Positions 4,856-12,015 of a stretch of 34,602 nucleotides of DNA are shown here, piece after piece (the first letter of the stretch is position 1; each line of letters opens with the position of its first letter). The DNA comes from a virus: IMG/VR virus record IMGVR_UViG_3300049845_000147, positions 1-34,602 of that record, one strand, 5' to 3'. Position numbers and translations under genes: made by a program. The notes beneath the pieces are model-generated. The model was not told the DNA's origin. It saw only the letters and a list, made by a program, of their open reading frames with translations, and ran no database searches.

Positions 4856-5444
4856 TGAACCCCCTTATATTTTCACGAATACTTCTATATGCTGCCATAA
4901 CCTTTTCATCGTACCCATTAGGATTTGCATTTGAACCATTATAACATAGTAGTGCATTTCTTTGCAAATTAAATTGTTTCAAACATTCTTTAAGAACTTT
5001 CGTTCCTAAGTATATATTAGTATGAATATTGAACAATTCTGGAGATCCAGTTTCTTTTTTAGCTTGTTGTAGTTTATCTAAATGCCATTTAGGAATCACT
5101 TGCATTACACCAAATGCACCAGCTGAACTAATTGCATACTTATCAAACTTTGATTCTGTTTGTTGTATCGCAACCAACAGTGCTGGATCAACATTAAATT
5201 CCTTAGACCACTGCATTGTCGACTTAACAATTTGAAGTGTGTCCTCTTTTGAAATATCTTTGTTGATTTTGTTGATGTATTTGGTTAAAGCATACTCAGT
5301 TGTATCATACATCATAACTTGCATTTTAGGAAACACCAGGCCTGGGGTTGTGTAACCACCCACAGTGCTTGTTCCAAATATAAACGAAAGAACTAAACTA
5401 AACAATAAACCAATTCTTATACCTTTTGCTGTCTTACTTTTCAT
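4848..5444 (-). CDS. lytic transglycosylase (SLT domain) with signal peptide or anchor, 198 aa
   Basis: The catalytic core shows LLVAIQQTESKFDKYAIS with the catalytic Glu (E97 in this form), then AGAFGVMQVIPKW and a late NIYLG and CYNGS, as in soluble lytic transglycosylases that cleave peptidoglycan. The N-terminus MKSKTAKGIRIG followed by LLFSLVLSFIF is a typical secretion signal or membrane anchor. I chose ATG 5442-5444 because it gives a textbook signal. A TTG at 5496-5498, six bases after AAGGAG, would add 18 residues and cannot be excluded. It probably acts in the periplasm during lysis or DNA entry. Confidence 0.83.
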   Translation of the reverse strand: MKSKTAKGIRIGLLFSLVLSFIFGTSTVGGYTTPGLVFPKMQVMMYDTTEYALTKYINKINKDISKEDTLQIVKSTMQWSKEFNVDPALLVAIQQTESKFDKYAISSAGAFGVMQVIPKWHLDKLQQAKKETGSPELFNIHTNIYLGTKVLKECLKQFNLQRNALLCYNGSNANPNGYDEKVMAAYRSIRENIRGFNG

Positions 5445-5501
5445 GTAGAATTTCCCATCGCGGAAGAAGTAATCTTCCCTTTTTGGTATCTTATACAAGT
5501 T

Positions 5502-5723
5502 TTACTCCTTCTCTTCAACCACAATCCCTAGGGATGTGTCGAACCTTACGCGAGCTGGGGCGTAAGTACCTGTGCTACTTTTGACATACACATTAGGTGG
5601 GCAATATGCTTTACCGACGTCTAACTTGCCTGCACCTTTGAGCGAAAGAAAATGCTCAGAATTGGCATCTTGAAGTGCCTTTATGAATGATTCTAAGTCG
5701 GTATGTTTATTTATGTAAGTCAT
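5502..5723 (-). CDS. hypothetical protein, 73 aa
   Basis: The start MTYINKHTDL is set by the ATGA overlap with the preceding stop at 5720-5722. The product has a helical N-terminal half (LESFIKALQDANSEHF) and a beta-rich C-terminus ending GIVVEEKE. No family is recognised. It forms part of a chain of four-base-overlap genes running from about 7.66 to 5.5 kb, which implies translational coupling. Confidence 0.65.
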   Translation of the reverse strand: MTYINKHTDLESFIKALQDANSEHFLSLKGAGKLDVGKAYCPPNVYVKSSTGTYAPARVRFDTSLGIVVEEKE

Positions 5724-5998
5724 TTCCACACCTGATCCCAAACTTCCTTCATTTCAGAATCATTATCGATAATTTCTTGTAGTCTCGTTTCCCAGTCAAC
5801 AAGAGATGCAATATGCGTATACTCAAACCCTTTCAACTCTTCTGGTTCAAATAACATAATTGCCATTTCACAATCAGATACAAAGTCAATAAACCCTTTT
5901 GGGACGTCAGCATCGTTATCCTCAAAAACGAAACATCCGGGCCGACCATTCTCAATATTATCTTTTGTTGCCTTAACTTTATAGTGTTGTGTGATCAT
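5720..5998 (-). CDS. hypothetical acidic protein, 92 aa
   Basis: An acidic protein with a small beta-rich N-terminus (YKVKATKDN, GCFVFEDNDADVP) and a helical C-terminal half rich in Glu, Asp and Trp. It has no cysteine cluster or recognised family. Its ATG overlaps the HNH gene stop by four bases. The acidic nature would fit an inhibitor or DNA-mimic protein, but nothing else supports that. Confidence 0.65.
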   Translation of the reverse strand: MITQHYKVKATKDNIENGRPGCFVFEDNDADVPKGFIDFVSDCEMAIMLFEPEELKGFEYTHIASLVDWETRLQEIIDNDSEMKEVWDQVWK

Positions 5999-6279
5999 TT
6001 TGCTCTCCTACTAGAATCAACATAATTAATTGGGCGCTTTCTAACCCAAGCGATAAATTTTTGCATGTCAGGATTTGATTTGAGTGCAGCCCAAGTGTTG
6101 TAATAATCTCGCAATTCATTTTCAGAAAACAACGAATGAACTTTGCGGTGACAAATGACATGCACTTTATGCTTCTCTTTTCCACGCTTGCTTTTAGGGA
6201 TTAAATGATGTTCATCCCAATATTGACCTAGTTCTCTGTCACATAATGGGCAACATTCTTTAATATCAGTTTCCATCAT
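5995..6279 (-). CDS. HNH-type nuclease-like protein, 94 aa
   Basis: CPLCDRELG (10-18) is followed by WDEHHLIPKSKRG (22-34), then VHVICHRKVHSLF (39-51). This is the CxxC...HH...CxxxxH arrangement of small HNH proteins with a structural zinc and an HH catalytic core. Such proteins cut DNA. This one is short and lacks a separate DNA-binding domain, so it could be a host-DNA-degrading nuclease or a remnant of a mobile endonuclease. A four-base overlap with the upstream stop fixes the first of two adjacent ATGs as the start. Confidence 0.75.
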   Translation of the reverse strand: MMETDIKECCPLCDRELGQYWDEHHLIPKSKRGKEKHKVHVICHRKVHSLFSENELRDYYNTWAALKSNPDMQKFIAWVRKRPINYVDSSRRAK

Positions 6280-6485
6280 TCACCTTCATTTCGTAGAGGG
6301 CACCAGCTGGGAATTTTTACTTTTGGATCATTCCACTCATGGTAGGTAATGTGCATCATGTTTGCAACAGCACATTTCCAATCATAAACTTGTTCAAATG
6401 AGTCTGAAGTATAATGTCTCTCTGCTATCATATGCGGACAATTTTCACAACTATCAATTTTAATTTTAACGTAATCATTTTCCAT
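6276..6485 (-). CDS. small cysteine-rich hypothetical protein, 69 aa
   Basis: The start MENDYVKIKI is chosen because GGAG lies seven bases upstream; a longer form would need TTG. The product contains CENCPHM (about 14-20), a WKCAVANMMHIT segment and a final SWCPL, giving four cysteines that could hold one zinc. No enzyme motif is visible. It overlaps the upstream gene by 11 bases and the HNH gene by four. Confidence 0.65.
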   Translation of the reverse strand: MENDYVKIKIDSCENCPHMIAERHYTSDSFEQVYDWKCAVANMMHITYHEWNDPKVKIPSWCPLRNEGE

Positions 6486-6663
6486 TTTTATCTCCAAATT
6501 TCTTTACTTCTGTGCATGTTGCGTATCCGTCACGCAACTTTGAATTAGTGACCTTCATGTCATATTTGCAGGCTTCCATAGTTGGATAAACAAATTGACG
6601 GGTAATTTCACATTGCCCACCCCAGAGAATATAAACACAGACAGTCAGTATCACCGAGTTCAT
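6475..6663 (-). CDS. small secreted or membrane-associated protein, 62 aa
   Basis: The N-terminus MNSVILTVCVYILWG is hydrophobic and could be a signal or short membrane segment. It is followed by three further cysteines (GGQCEI, EACKYD, YATCTE) spaced as in small disulfide-bonded periplasmic phage proteins. An ATGA overlap with the previous gene defines the start. Function unknown. Confidence 0.6.
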   Translation of the reverse strand: MNSVILTVCVYILWGGQCEITRQFVYPTMEACKYDMKVTNSKLRDGYATCTEVKKFGDKNGK

Positions 6664-7010
6664 TTCATATCTTTCCCTATTTGAGCAGCGGCCTTGACAA
6701 TAGCACGCCGAGTTGCTGCGTAGGGGTCAATACCGTGAGTTTCAGACCCATATCCTGTTAGGCCCTGCTGCTTACACCTAAAATCAGAAATGTAAGTGGT
6801 CATCCCCCAATGGCATTGGGATGCTGTGTCTATACACAACCCCAACTTCACCGCCAGCCGCAGTGCATCACCATCATCGGTGAGGGGGTTCCATTCAGTC
6901 CAAGACCTTCCACCATCAATAGACAACCAAAACGATCCGCTTTCAGGACTTAAATTCACCCTATACCCCGCAGCCTTCGCCGCAAGTTCCAACAGTTCTT
7001 TATCGTTCAT
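6660..7010 (-). CDS. DUF2591-like phage protein, 116 aa
   Basis: The protein begins MNDKELLELAAKAAGY and contains WNPLTDDGDALRLAVKLG (about 40-57) and DPYAATRRAIVKAAAQIG near the C-terminus. These are recognisable features of a hypothetical family widespread in enterobacterial temperate and lytic phages, which I recall as DUF2591-type. Function unknown. This gene is visibly more GC-rich than its neighbours: 36 of 60 bases are G or C at 6841-6900, against 23 of 60 at 6061-6120. It was probably acquired from another phage. Confidence 0.7.
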   Translation of the reverse strand: MNDKELLELAAKAAGYRVNLSPESGSFWLSIDGGRSWTEWNPLTDDGDALRLAVKLGLCIDTASQCHWGMTTYISDFRCKQQGLTGYGSETHGIDPYAATRRAIVKAAAQIGKDMK

Positions 7011-7444
7011 TTCTTTTGTTCCAATTTGTCCGCCGTGTGGTTGAGGAGAAGGTGTATGTGTGATGCTGTATATCTACCGTAAGTAGTAAATACATTTTTC
7101 GCATCCTTCAACAGCTTCGCCCCATACTGCCGCAAAGCGGTGTCGTCGGTGGGTAGGATTAATGTTTTTCGGATAATATTGTAAGTATCCCCAGTGGTTA
7201 AACTGAGAAGTGCAACTAAAACTTCGCGCAACTGCTGCTCACGGGCTTGAGAGGCAACAAGTTGTTCTTTAGCTTTGTCAAATGCAAGTTCAAGCTGGTT
7301 AGCACGAAAGTTCTCGTCTGCAAACTCACGGCGCAGGGCTTTGATGGTTGCATCACGTTGATCAAGACTTTCGGCAATTTGTTCGCAGACCCAATCGGGA
7401 CACTCGCCTGCCGTTAATTCTTTGATATGTTCAAGGTTTGTCAT
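7007..7444 (-). CDS. coiled-coil hypothetical protein, 145 aa
   Basis: The start MTNLEHIKEL is set by an ATGA overlap with the upstream stop at 7441-7443. A CPDWVCEQIAESLDQRDATI segment leads into a long heptad-rich helix (about 35-90: RREFADENFRANQLELAFDK and on), a predicted coiled coil. The C-terminal half is helical and ends LEQKK. It resembles accessory proteins of lambdoid phages in style, but I cannot assign a family. Its GC content is raised like that of the DUF2591-like neighbour. Confidence 0.65.
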   Translation of the reverse strand: MTNLEHIKELTAGECPDWVCEQIAESLDQRDATIKALRREFADENFRANQLELAFDKAKEQLVASQAREQQLREVLVALLSLTTGDTYNIIRKTLILPTDDTALRQYGAKLLKDAKNVFTTYGRYTASHIHLLLNHTADKLEQKK

Positions 7445-7662
7445 TTTGGTTCCCACAATGCTCCACGCATACCACAAGGCATCCTCCCCATAATAGTCCA
7501 ATTACAGGAACGTTCTGTTTGAGCTGAACTACCATGAGGTTGGGAACCAGCCAAGGCCCAGGGATCTTTTGAATTAACTTCTGGATGCATACACCTAAGA
7601 GTCCATTCACTTCTTGGTTCAGGCATACAATGTTTGCAATCTCGACACAATTTGACTTTCAT
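7441..7662 (-). CDS. zinc-finger-like small phage protein, 73 aa
   Basis: The start MKVKLCRDCKHC follows GGGGGA closely. CxxCxxC at the N-terminus, RCMHPE around residue 25, SCNW and a final CGMRGALWEPK form the pattern of a common small hypothetical phage family that probably binds zinc. No catalytic motif is seen. The start codon lies two bases beyond the stop of the 28-aa membrane peptide. Confidence 0.7.
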   Translation of the reverse strand: MKVKLCRDCKHCMPEPRSEWTLRCMHPEVNSKDPWALAGSQPHGSSAQTERSCNWTIMGRMPCGMRGALWEPK

Positions 7663-7663
7663 A

Positions 7664-7750
7664 TTATCCCCCAAAAATTACAGTAACGATTTTATATAAC
7701 ACAACAGCTAATAAAACCAACCACAGTAATATAACTTCAAACCTATTCAT
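7664..7750 (-). CDS. 28-aa single-span membrane peptide
   Basis: A short frame fills the gap between its neighbours exactly. It starts MNRFEVILLWLVLLAVVL, contains about 18 consecutive hydrophobic residues and ends YKIVTVIFGG, with TAA two bases before the next gene's ATG. The start lies seven bases below the preceding stop, with only a weak GAAA ribosome-binding site, so translation is probably coupled. The exact fit favours a real gene. It would insert in the inner membrane; function unknown. Confidence 0.55.
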   Translation of the reverse strand: MNRFEVILLWLVLLAVVLYKIVTVIFGG

Positions 7751-7756
7751 TTTCTA

Positions 7757-7957
7757 TCAGAAAATAGCCCTTATTTTTAGTTCATTACCAAACGAATCAT
7801 AAACTCGAATTTGACCACAAGACATCATTTCAATGAATGTTTTAACATACCTAAGATGAACATCACTCCGAAACTCAACAGAAGGTGCGTTTGTTGTTAT
7901 AACCATATCAGATATTACTGAAATAGTTGGGAATGGGAAAAGTTCCTCTTGCATCAT
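7757..7957 (-). CDS. hypothetical protein, 66 aa
   Basis: The start MMQEELFPFPTISV is set by a four-base overlap with the lipoprotein gene stop. It looks like a small beta-rich protein with a central helix (VKTFIEMMSCG). No family is recognised. It belongs to the chain of coupled small genes below pseT. Confidence 0.6.
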   Translation of the reverse strand: MMQEELFPFPTISVISDMVITTNAPSVEFRSDVHLRYVKTFIEMMSCGQIRVYDSFGNELKIRAIF

Positions 7958-8148
7958 CTCACATTTCCTTTAATTTTCGTTTTACTTTTACATATTACAT
8001 CGTATGTGCCTGCTATACTGGTTGGGGTATGCAGTTCAGCACCACCATGAGGTTCACAGGCTTTTCTAGCAGCTTCAATCTCATTATCGTATATAACACA
8101 CCCTGTAAGAAACACACAAAACGCACAAATAACCAAAACTGGTTTCAT
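7954..8148 (-). CDS. small predicted lipoprotein, 64 aa
   Basis: The N-terminus MKPVLVICAFCVFLTGC is a type II signal peptide with lipobox LTGC, so Cys17 would become the lipidated first residue. The mature part of about 48 residues has two more cysteines. A strong AAGGAG lies in the end of pseT, eight bases before the ATG. Phage lipoproteins often serve as outer spanins or in superinfection immunity. No inner-membrane spanin partner is obvious next to it, although the 28-aa membrane peptide is close. Confidence 0.7.
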   Translation of the reverse strand: MKPVLVICAFCVFLTGCVIYDNEIEAARKACEPHGGAELHTPTSIAGTYDVICKSKTKIKGNVR

Positions 8149-8149
8149 A

Positions 8150-9052
8150 TCAAAACTCCTTGTACGGGTTGCCCACGTTGAACACCTTCAAACCAAGTTC
8201 CATCCAACGACGACACATAACTGGTCGGTCATCAACAACCGCAATTACGTTGTACTTGTGAGCAACATGGGCCCAGAACAGTTCTTCCTTGATTTCAGCA
8301 TCTTTACGCATATCACCTGCGGTACGCATAAACATTTCATCGTAGAAAATGTTGTTATCGGCAAGCCATTTGGCAGTCTTTTCGTAGCACACACCATCAC
8401 GGCCCGACATAACAATCATTCGGATTCCTGCATCTTTAAATCCCCAAAACATGGCTGCAACAACAGAATCGAGATCATCGAGATCGACTTTATCCCAATC
8501 GAACGCACCACGCTTACCATTCATATGAGCAAGAGTACCATCAACGTCGAAAATGATTGCAGCAGGCAGCGAAGTGTCTGCAAGATACTTCTTGCGACCA
8601 ACATATTCGTTCCACTGTTCCATCTGCTTGTAGATAATATCGTGACCAACACCGTCAGCTCGACCAGCATCACGCTTCCAAGCTTCTTCAAGTGTTATTG
8701 GAAAGTCTTTCACCTCAACCTCAAATCCCATATCTTGCAGCCGGGAAATAAGGTCAACTCGAAAACCTTCCTTTAAGTTGGTGTCAGCCACAATGATGTT
8801 GCGTTTCCATTCAGCGGCTTCAGCCATTGCATAGTTCATTCGATCATTGACGATATTTTCATCGCGCCACTTCCACATCTTCCACAGCTCACCGGCCGCA
8901 AGAGGGCGCTTGAGTTTTTCCTCAAGAATCTGGCGCCGGAAATCATCACGGGAAATTACTTTCCAAGGCGAAGGGTTGTTAATCCAAGCAAAGTTCTTTG
9001 CCCAGGTCGTCTTACCTGACGCAGAAACACCAACAGTTACAATTGCTTTCAT
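8150..9052 (-). CDS. pseT: T4-type polynucleotide kinase/3'-phosphatase, 300 aa
   Basis: The enzyme phosphorylates 5'-OH RNA or DNA ends and removes 3'-phosphates, preparing cleaved tRNAs for ligation. The N-terminal kinase shows the P-loop GVSASGKTT (8-16) and SRDD (34-37). The C-terminal phosphatase has the DxDGT motif FDVDGTLAHMNG (D169, D171), SGRDG and a late VDDRP. The length matches T4 Pnk (301 aa). It is encoded just below RNA ligase 1, its partner in repairing tRNA cut by host anticodon nucleases. The ATG overlaps the C2H2 gene stop. Confidence 0.95.
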   Translation of the reverse strand: MKAIVTVGVSASGKTTWAKNFAWINNPSPWKVISRDDFRRQILEEKLKRPLAAGELWKMWKWRDENIVNDRMNYAMAEAAEWKRNIIVADTNLKEGFRVDLISRLQDMGFEVEVKDFPITLEEAWKRDAGRADGVGHDIIYKQMEQWNEYVGRKKYLADTSLPAAIIFDVDGTLAHMNGKRGAFDWDKVDLDDLDSVVAAMFWGFKDAGIRMIVMSGRDGVCYEKTAKWLADNNIFYDEMFMRTAGDMRKDAEIKEELFWAHVAHKYNVIAVVDDRPVMCRRWMELGLKVFNVGNPYKEF

Positions 9053-9165
9053 TCATGGTCCTTTTCAAGATGTTCTATAAATGCAAGTTTACCTCTAATT
9101 AATGCAACACAATGCGGGCAATGATACCATCCGTTCGGTTGGGTTGTAATAGTATAGAACCTCAT
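9049..9165 (-). CDS. 38-aa single C2H2 zinc-finger protein
   Basis: A complete small gene fits exactly between two others with four-base overlaps at both ends. After MRFYTITTQPNGW it has HCPHC, then twelve residues, then HLEKDH: C-x2-C-x12-H-x4-H, a classical C2H2 finger. A one-finger protein could bind DNA, RNA or a protein partner. The overlap with both neighbours and the intact finger make it convincing. Confidence 0.72.
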   Translation of the reverse strand: MRFYTITTQPNGWYHCPHCVALIRGKLAFIEHLEKDHE

Positions 9166-9353
9166 TTCTTTTCCTCAAAATATCCACACTCACAGTATTT
9201 GCAACCAACCGGATACATATCTTCGTAAGTGTCAAAATGTCGATAATACGGATGACCACAAACACACATTCGATCATCACCGTATTCTGGGTTGTAGTGT
9301 CTAACAACTTTAACTGTGGTAACCGTTTCCTCGATATAAGGTTTATCGCTCAT
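9162..9353 (-). CDS. small zinc-ribbon-like protein, 63 aa
   Basis: The C-terminal half holds CVCGHPYYRHFD then GCKYCECGYFEEKK, giving a CxCGH...C..C.C pattern expected to bind one or two zinc ions. The N-terminus TVTTVKVVRHYNP is probably a beta strand. Similar small cysteine-rich proteins occur in many phages; function is unknown. The start is the ATGA overlapping the rnlA stop. Confidence 0.72.
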   Translation of the reverse strand: MSDKPYIEETVTTVKVVRHYNPEYGDDRMCVCGHPYYRHFDTYEDMYPVGCKYCECGYFEEKK

Positions 9354-10465
9354 ACAAATCGCTCCAAAAGTTTAACACGTTGCGAAACCTCCATTGATTT
9401 ATACGCATGTTCTGGTGTAACACCATCTTTTCGTGCTCTGAACAAGACAGGTGCTGTCATTGAATCTTTCACTGCCAAAGCAAAATCTTTTTGTGTTTCA
9501 AGGTGCTTTGTTGCATCATACACAACCGCAGCGGTTTCCAACAACTCGGCCATAGCCATTTCAACTGGCTCGATAAATTGCTTATACTCAGGAAAGTATG
9601 CAAGCAATTCGTCCTGTTCATTCTTCGCAACCAGTTCAAGAAGGTTATTCATTGTTGGTGCGCCATTACCACGCATCTGATGCACAAGAACATAATGCGA
9701 CGACTTACATTTGATGCGCTTGCTTGTGTTGTAATCCTGCACAACAAAACCTTCTTGCAAGTTGTCAAGCGACTCAGCCAATGCACGAAGTTCGTCACCG
9801 TTCTTAACTTGATATGTCTTTGGCATACGAACATTCATACCGACATTGTTGAACCGGTCGCAATAGTGCCGCAATGCGCCAGGCGGTTCTTCCCAACCAT
9901 CCAAACATACGATAGCCAACAACACCATTTTTGGTTCTGGATACGGTGTAACAATCCGGTTGAATGGAGAAATATATTCCATAACATACGTCGAGTCTGT
10001 CGGAAAAGTGAGCATTGCAGACTGAAACTGATCTTCCGTCAACTGCATAGCCTCAAGAATCGCTTCACGAAAAGTGCAGTTAGTCTTTGTGCCCCAGACG
10101 TGGTTTGCTTCCGCGAAACCAGTTCCACGAGTCGAAATCTCCCAACGGTTAGTCTGTGGGCACCAATATACTGGGCAAAGCGAACCATCAGCCTTTTCCC
10201 AAACGGTGCAATTGGAGAAATCGAAGTCGAGAGTATCAGCTTCACCGTAATTGAAGAAACGGTTAAATGCACGTGACACAATGTTCGCGTCGGAATCGAG
10301 CTTTAATGCTCGGCATTCCATAACAACAGGATGCATTTTTGGTGATTCAATCATAGAATAGTTCAGCACGCGTAGGCCATTGTCGTACTCACGAACCTCG
10401 ATAAACAATTCTTCCTTGAGTGCGTTCCAACCACGTTCTTTTATGAACTTCTGAACTTCCATCAT
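9350..10465 (-). CDS. rnlA: T4-type RNA ligase 1, 371 aa
   Basis: The enzyme joins 5'-phosphate and 3'-OH RNA ends through an enzyme-AMP intermediate and restores cleaved tRNA. The nucleotidyltransferase motif KADGS is at 91-95 (Lys91 is the adenylated residue). ISTRGTGF (motif III region), EGFVVQDY (motif IV) and RIKCKSSHYV (motif V, KxK-like) follow. Length is close to T4 Rnl1 (374 aa). The first of two ATGs is used because it overlaps the preceding stop by four bases. Encoded with pseT, it suggests that hosts carry PrrC-like or other anticodon nucleases. Confidence 0.95.
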   Translation of the reverse strand: MMEVQKFIKERGWNALKEELFIEVREYDNGLRVLNYSMIESPKMHPVVMECRALKLDSDANIVSRAFNRFFNYGEADTLDFDFSNCTVWEKADGSLCPVYWCPQTNRWEISTRGTGFAEANHVWGTKTNCTFREAILEAMQLTEDQFQSAMLTFPTDSTYVMEYISPFNRIVTPYPEPKMVLLAIVCLDGWEEPPGALRHYCDRFNNVGMNVRMPKTYQVKNGDELRALAESLDNLQEGFVVQDYNTSKRIKCKSSHYVLVHQMRGNGAPTMNNLLELVAKNEQDELLAYFPEYKQFIEPVEMAMAELLETAAVVYDATKHLETQKDFALAVKDSMTAPVLFRARKDGVTPEHAYKSMEVSQRVKLLERFV

Positions 10466-10626
10466 TTACTTTTTCTCCCGATTTTGTTTGCTAATTCAGC
10501 ACGATCATTCTTCAGTTTGGCCAGATTTTCATCATACCCGCCTTTGGGATAGTCTTGATGAATCTTCTCGAAGGCACTAATGAGGCGGTCGAGCTCCTTC
10601 AATTCACGCTTCATCTTTTTACTCAT
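10462..10626 (-). CDS. short charged helical protein, 54 aa
   Basis: A 54-codon frame begins MSKKMKRELKELDRLISAFEK. It has heptad-like leucine spacing in two stretches and a basic C-terminus (NKIGRKSK), so it is probably a small coiled-coil dimer. Its stop is fused to the rnlA start (ATGA). It lies two bases after the AT-hook gene, in whose promoter unit it belongs. Function unknown. Confidence 0.65.
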   Translation of the reverse strand: MSKKMKRELKELDRLISAFEKIHQDYPKGGYDENLAKLKNDRAELANKIGRKSK

Positions 10627-10628
10627 TT

Positions 10629-10832
10629 TTAGAGCAAACCAAATGCTTTATACATATCTGGATTTACGAAAAATTTACTACCCTCAGACGATTCATCTTT
10701 TCTGGGTCGGCCTCGCTTACTTCTTTTGACGACTTCGACTTTGGTTTGAATTTCATCACCATCCTCATTCACCTCCATTTGTCGGCCATAAGTCCCATAA
10801 TGAATGTGACTCCCTACGATATATTGACTCAT
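10629..10832 (-). CDS. small AT-hook protein, 67 aa
   Basis: The central stretch VKRSKRGRPRKDES contains the AT-hook core RGRP flanked by basic residues, a minor-groove DNA-binding motif. The rest is short and without other domains. It is the first gene behind the promoter at 10866-10895, with GGAG about nine bases before the ATG, so it is probably expressed early. A DNA-binding regulator or nucleoid-altering role is inferred. Confidence 0.68.
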   Translation of the reverse strand: MSQYIVGSHIHYGTYGRQMEVNEDGDEIQTKVEVVKRSKRGRPRKDESSEGSKFFVNPDMYKAFGLL

Positions 10833-10865
10833 ATTTTGATCTCCAAACTATATTGGTGTTCATTC

Positions 10866-10895
10866 ATTGTAACACAAAAATTAACCAAAAATCAA
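10866..10895 (-). promoter_or_regulatory. sigma70-type promoter for the RNA-repair operon
   Basis: TTGATT (10890-10895), an 18-base spacer and TACAAT (10866-10871), in the 76-base gap between the glycosyltransferase and AT-hook genes. It would drive the AT-hook gene, rnlA, pseT and the following small genes. Confidence 0.7.
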
Positions 10896-10908
10896 TAATT
10901 GATGTAAC

Positions 10909-12015
10909 TTATTGATCTTTAGTCATTTTTTCTAGCATTTTTTCCATTGGAGTGTTGATGTACTTGGTTGCATACTTAGTCACGTCGAAAGTCGAACCCA
11001 TCAACCTTTCAATTTTCGACACAATCTCGTCCTCGTCATTGAACAACAAACGCGGATCATCCTCAACCAATTCTGGATGTGATAGTGCATTCCTTAGCAT
11101 AGGATAGGTGTTATACACCAGTGCCTCGGCAATACAATAACCAAAATTTTCTTCAATACTGTTACTGAGCATAACCTTGCTCTCAGCCAAAGCTTTATAA
11201 TATTCATATTTTGTTAGTCCAGAATAAACCGAAATTACGCCGGCCTCTTCTAGAGCACGAGCATAATCAACCAACCATTGCTTATTAGACTTAAATTCTT
11301 TCCTGGATGTTGTAACAATGATCTTCCAATCTGGATGTTTTCTTTTTAAAACAATTGCAAAATCTAGACTAAGGTTCGGTCGTTTCTCCCAATCGAATCT
11401 ATTTGAAATAATTATTTGGTTCCTCTTTTTGGAGGAAAACTCTGGGAACTCATTACTAAAAAGTGGATTTCCAGTAACAACAATTTTATTTCTGATTTCA
11501 TTCTTCTGTTTTGTCAATGCTAACGGAGCAACACGACGAGAGTAAAACGCATCTTTGTGATATTGAGATCCCACAAAAATACCATCACATGCTACTGCCC
11601 AACCAATTTCTGTATATTGCTGATATGGTTCTGCAATAGCAAATGCATCTTGAATTGTGTATGATGCTGCATGTAGAAAAGCGTAAATTCTAATTTTAAC
11701 TTTGTTCATATCCGCCATCAAACGCAGACTTTCCAACCCCCAAAATTCCATATCACCAAAAAAGAATATACTACCATCTTTAACTTGACCGTTATGGAAC
11801 AAACTTGCGATCTTTATGAACTGACTATTTTTATATGCAATGGTTGAGTTAATATCAAGGAAAGTACCAACACCAACATGATTAGATAACGGAGTTCCAT
11901 CAATCACTTCAACATCATAACCCGCGTCACGAAAATCTACTGGGAAATTGTCATACCATTGTTTTGTGTATCGCTCTTCCAACGGTTCAATTGGTACATA
12001 ATATAGTTTAGTCAT
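10909..12015 (-). CDS. GT-B glycosyltransferase (GT4-like), 368 aa
   Basis: The C-terminal half has the GT-B nucleotide-sugar domain: NRFDWEKRPNLSLDFAI, an alternating strand-helix pattern, and SIEENFGYCIAEAL, the E-x7-E motif of GT4 retaining enzymes. The N-terminal half binds the acceptor. T4 modifies its DNA with glucosyltransferases. Here the gene closes the folE-dpdA operon and overlaps its neighbour by eight bases. A role in adding a sugar to 7-deazaguanine DNA is a fair inference. The acceptor is not proven; surface polysaccharide or protein glycosylation are alternatives. Confidence 0.8.
   Translation of the reverse strand: MTKLYYVPIEPLEERYTKQWYDNFPVDFRDAGYDVEVIDGTPLSNHVGVGTFLDINSTIAYKNSQFIKIASLFHNGQVKDGSIFFFGDMEFWGLESLRLMADMNKVKIRIYAFLHAASYTIQDAFAIAEPYQQYTEIGWAVACDGIFVGSQYHKDAFYSRRVAPLALTKQKNEIRNKIVVTGNPLFSNEFPEFSSKKRNQIIISNRFDWEKRPNLSLDFAIVLKRKHPDWKIIVTTSRKEFKSNKQWLVDYARALEEAGVISVYSGLTKYEYYKALAESKVMLSNSIEENFGYCIAEALVYNTYPMLRNALSHPELVEDDPRLLFNDEDEIVSKIERLMGSTFDVTKYATKYINTPMEKMLEKMTKDQ

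Noticed and set aside
5979-6185. Minus-strand 68-codon frame inside the HNH gene
   Set aside because: It overlaps the HNH gene in another frame; the HNH zinc and catalytic residues make that frame the real one.
9491-10276. Plus-strand 261-codon frame
   Set aside because: It is the shadow of RNA ligase 1, whose motifs and length are certain.
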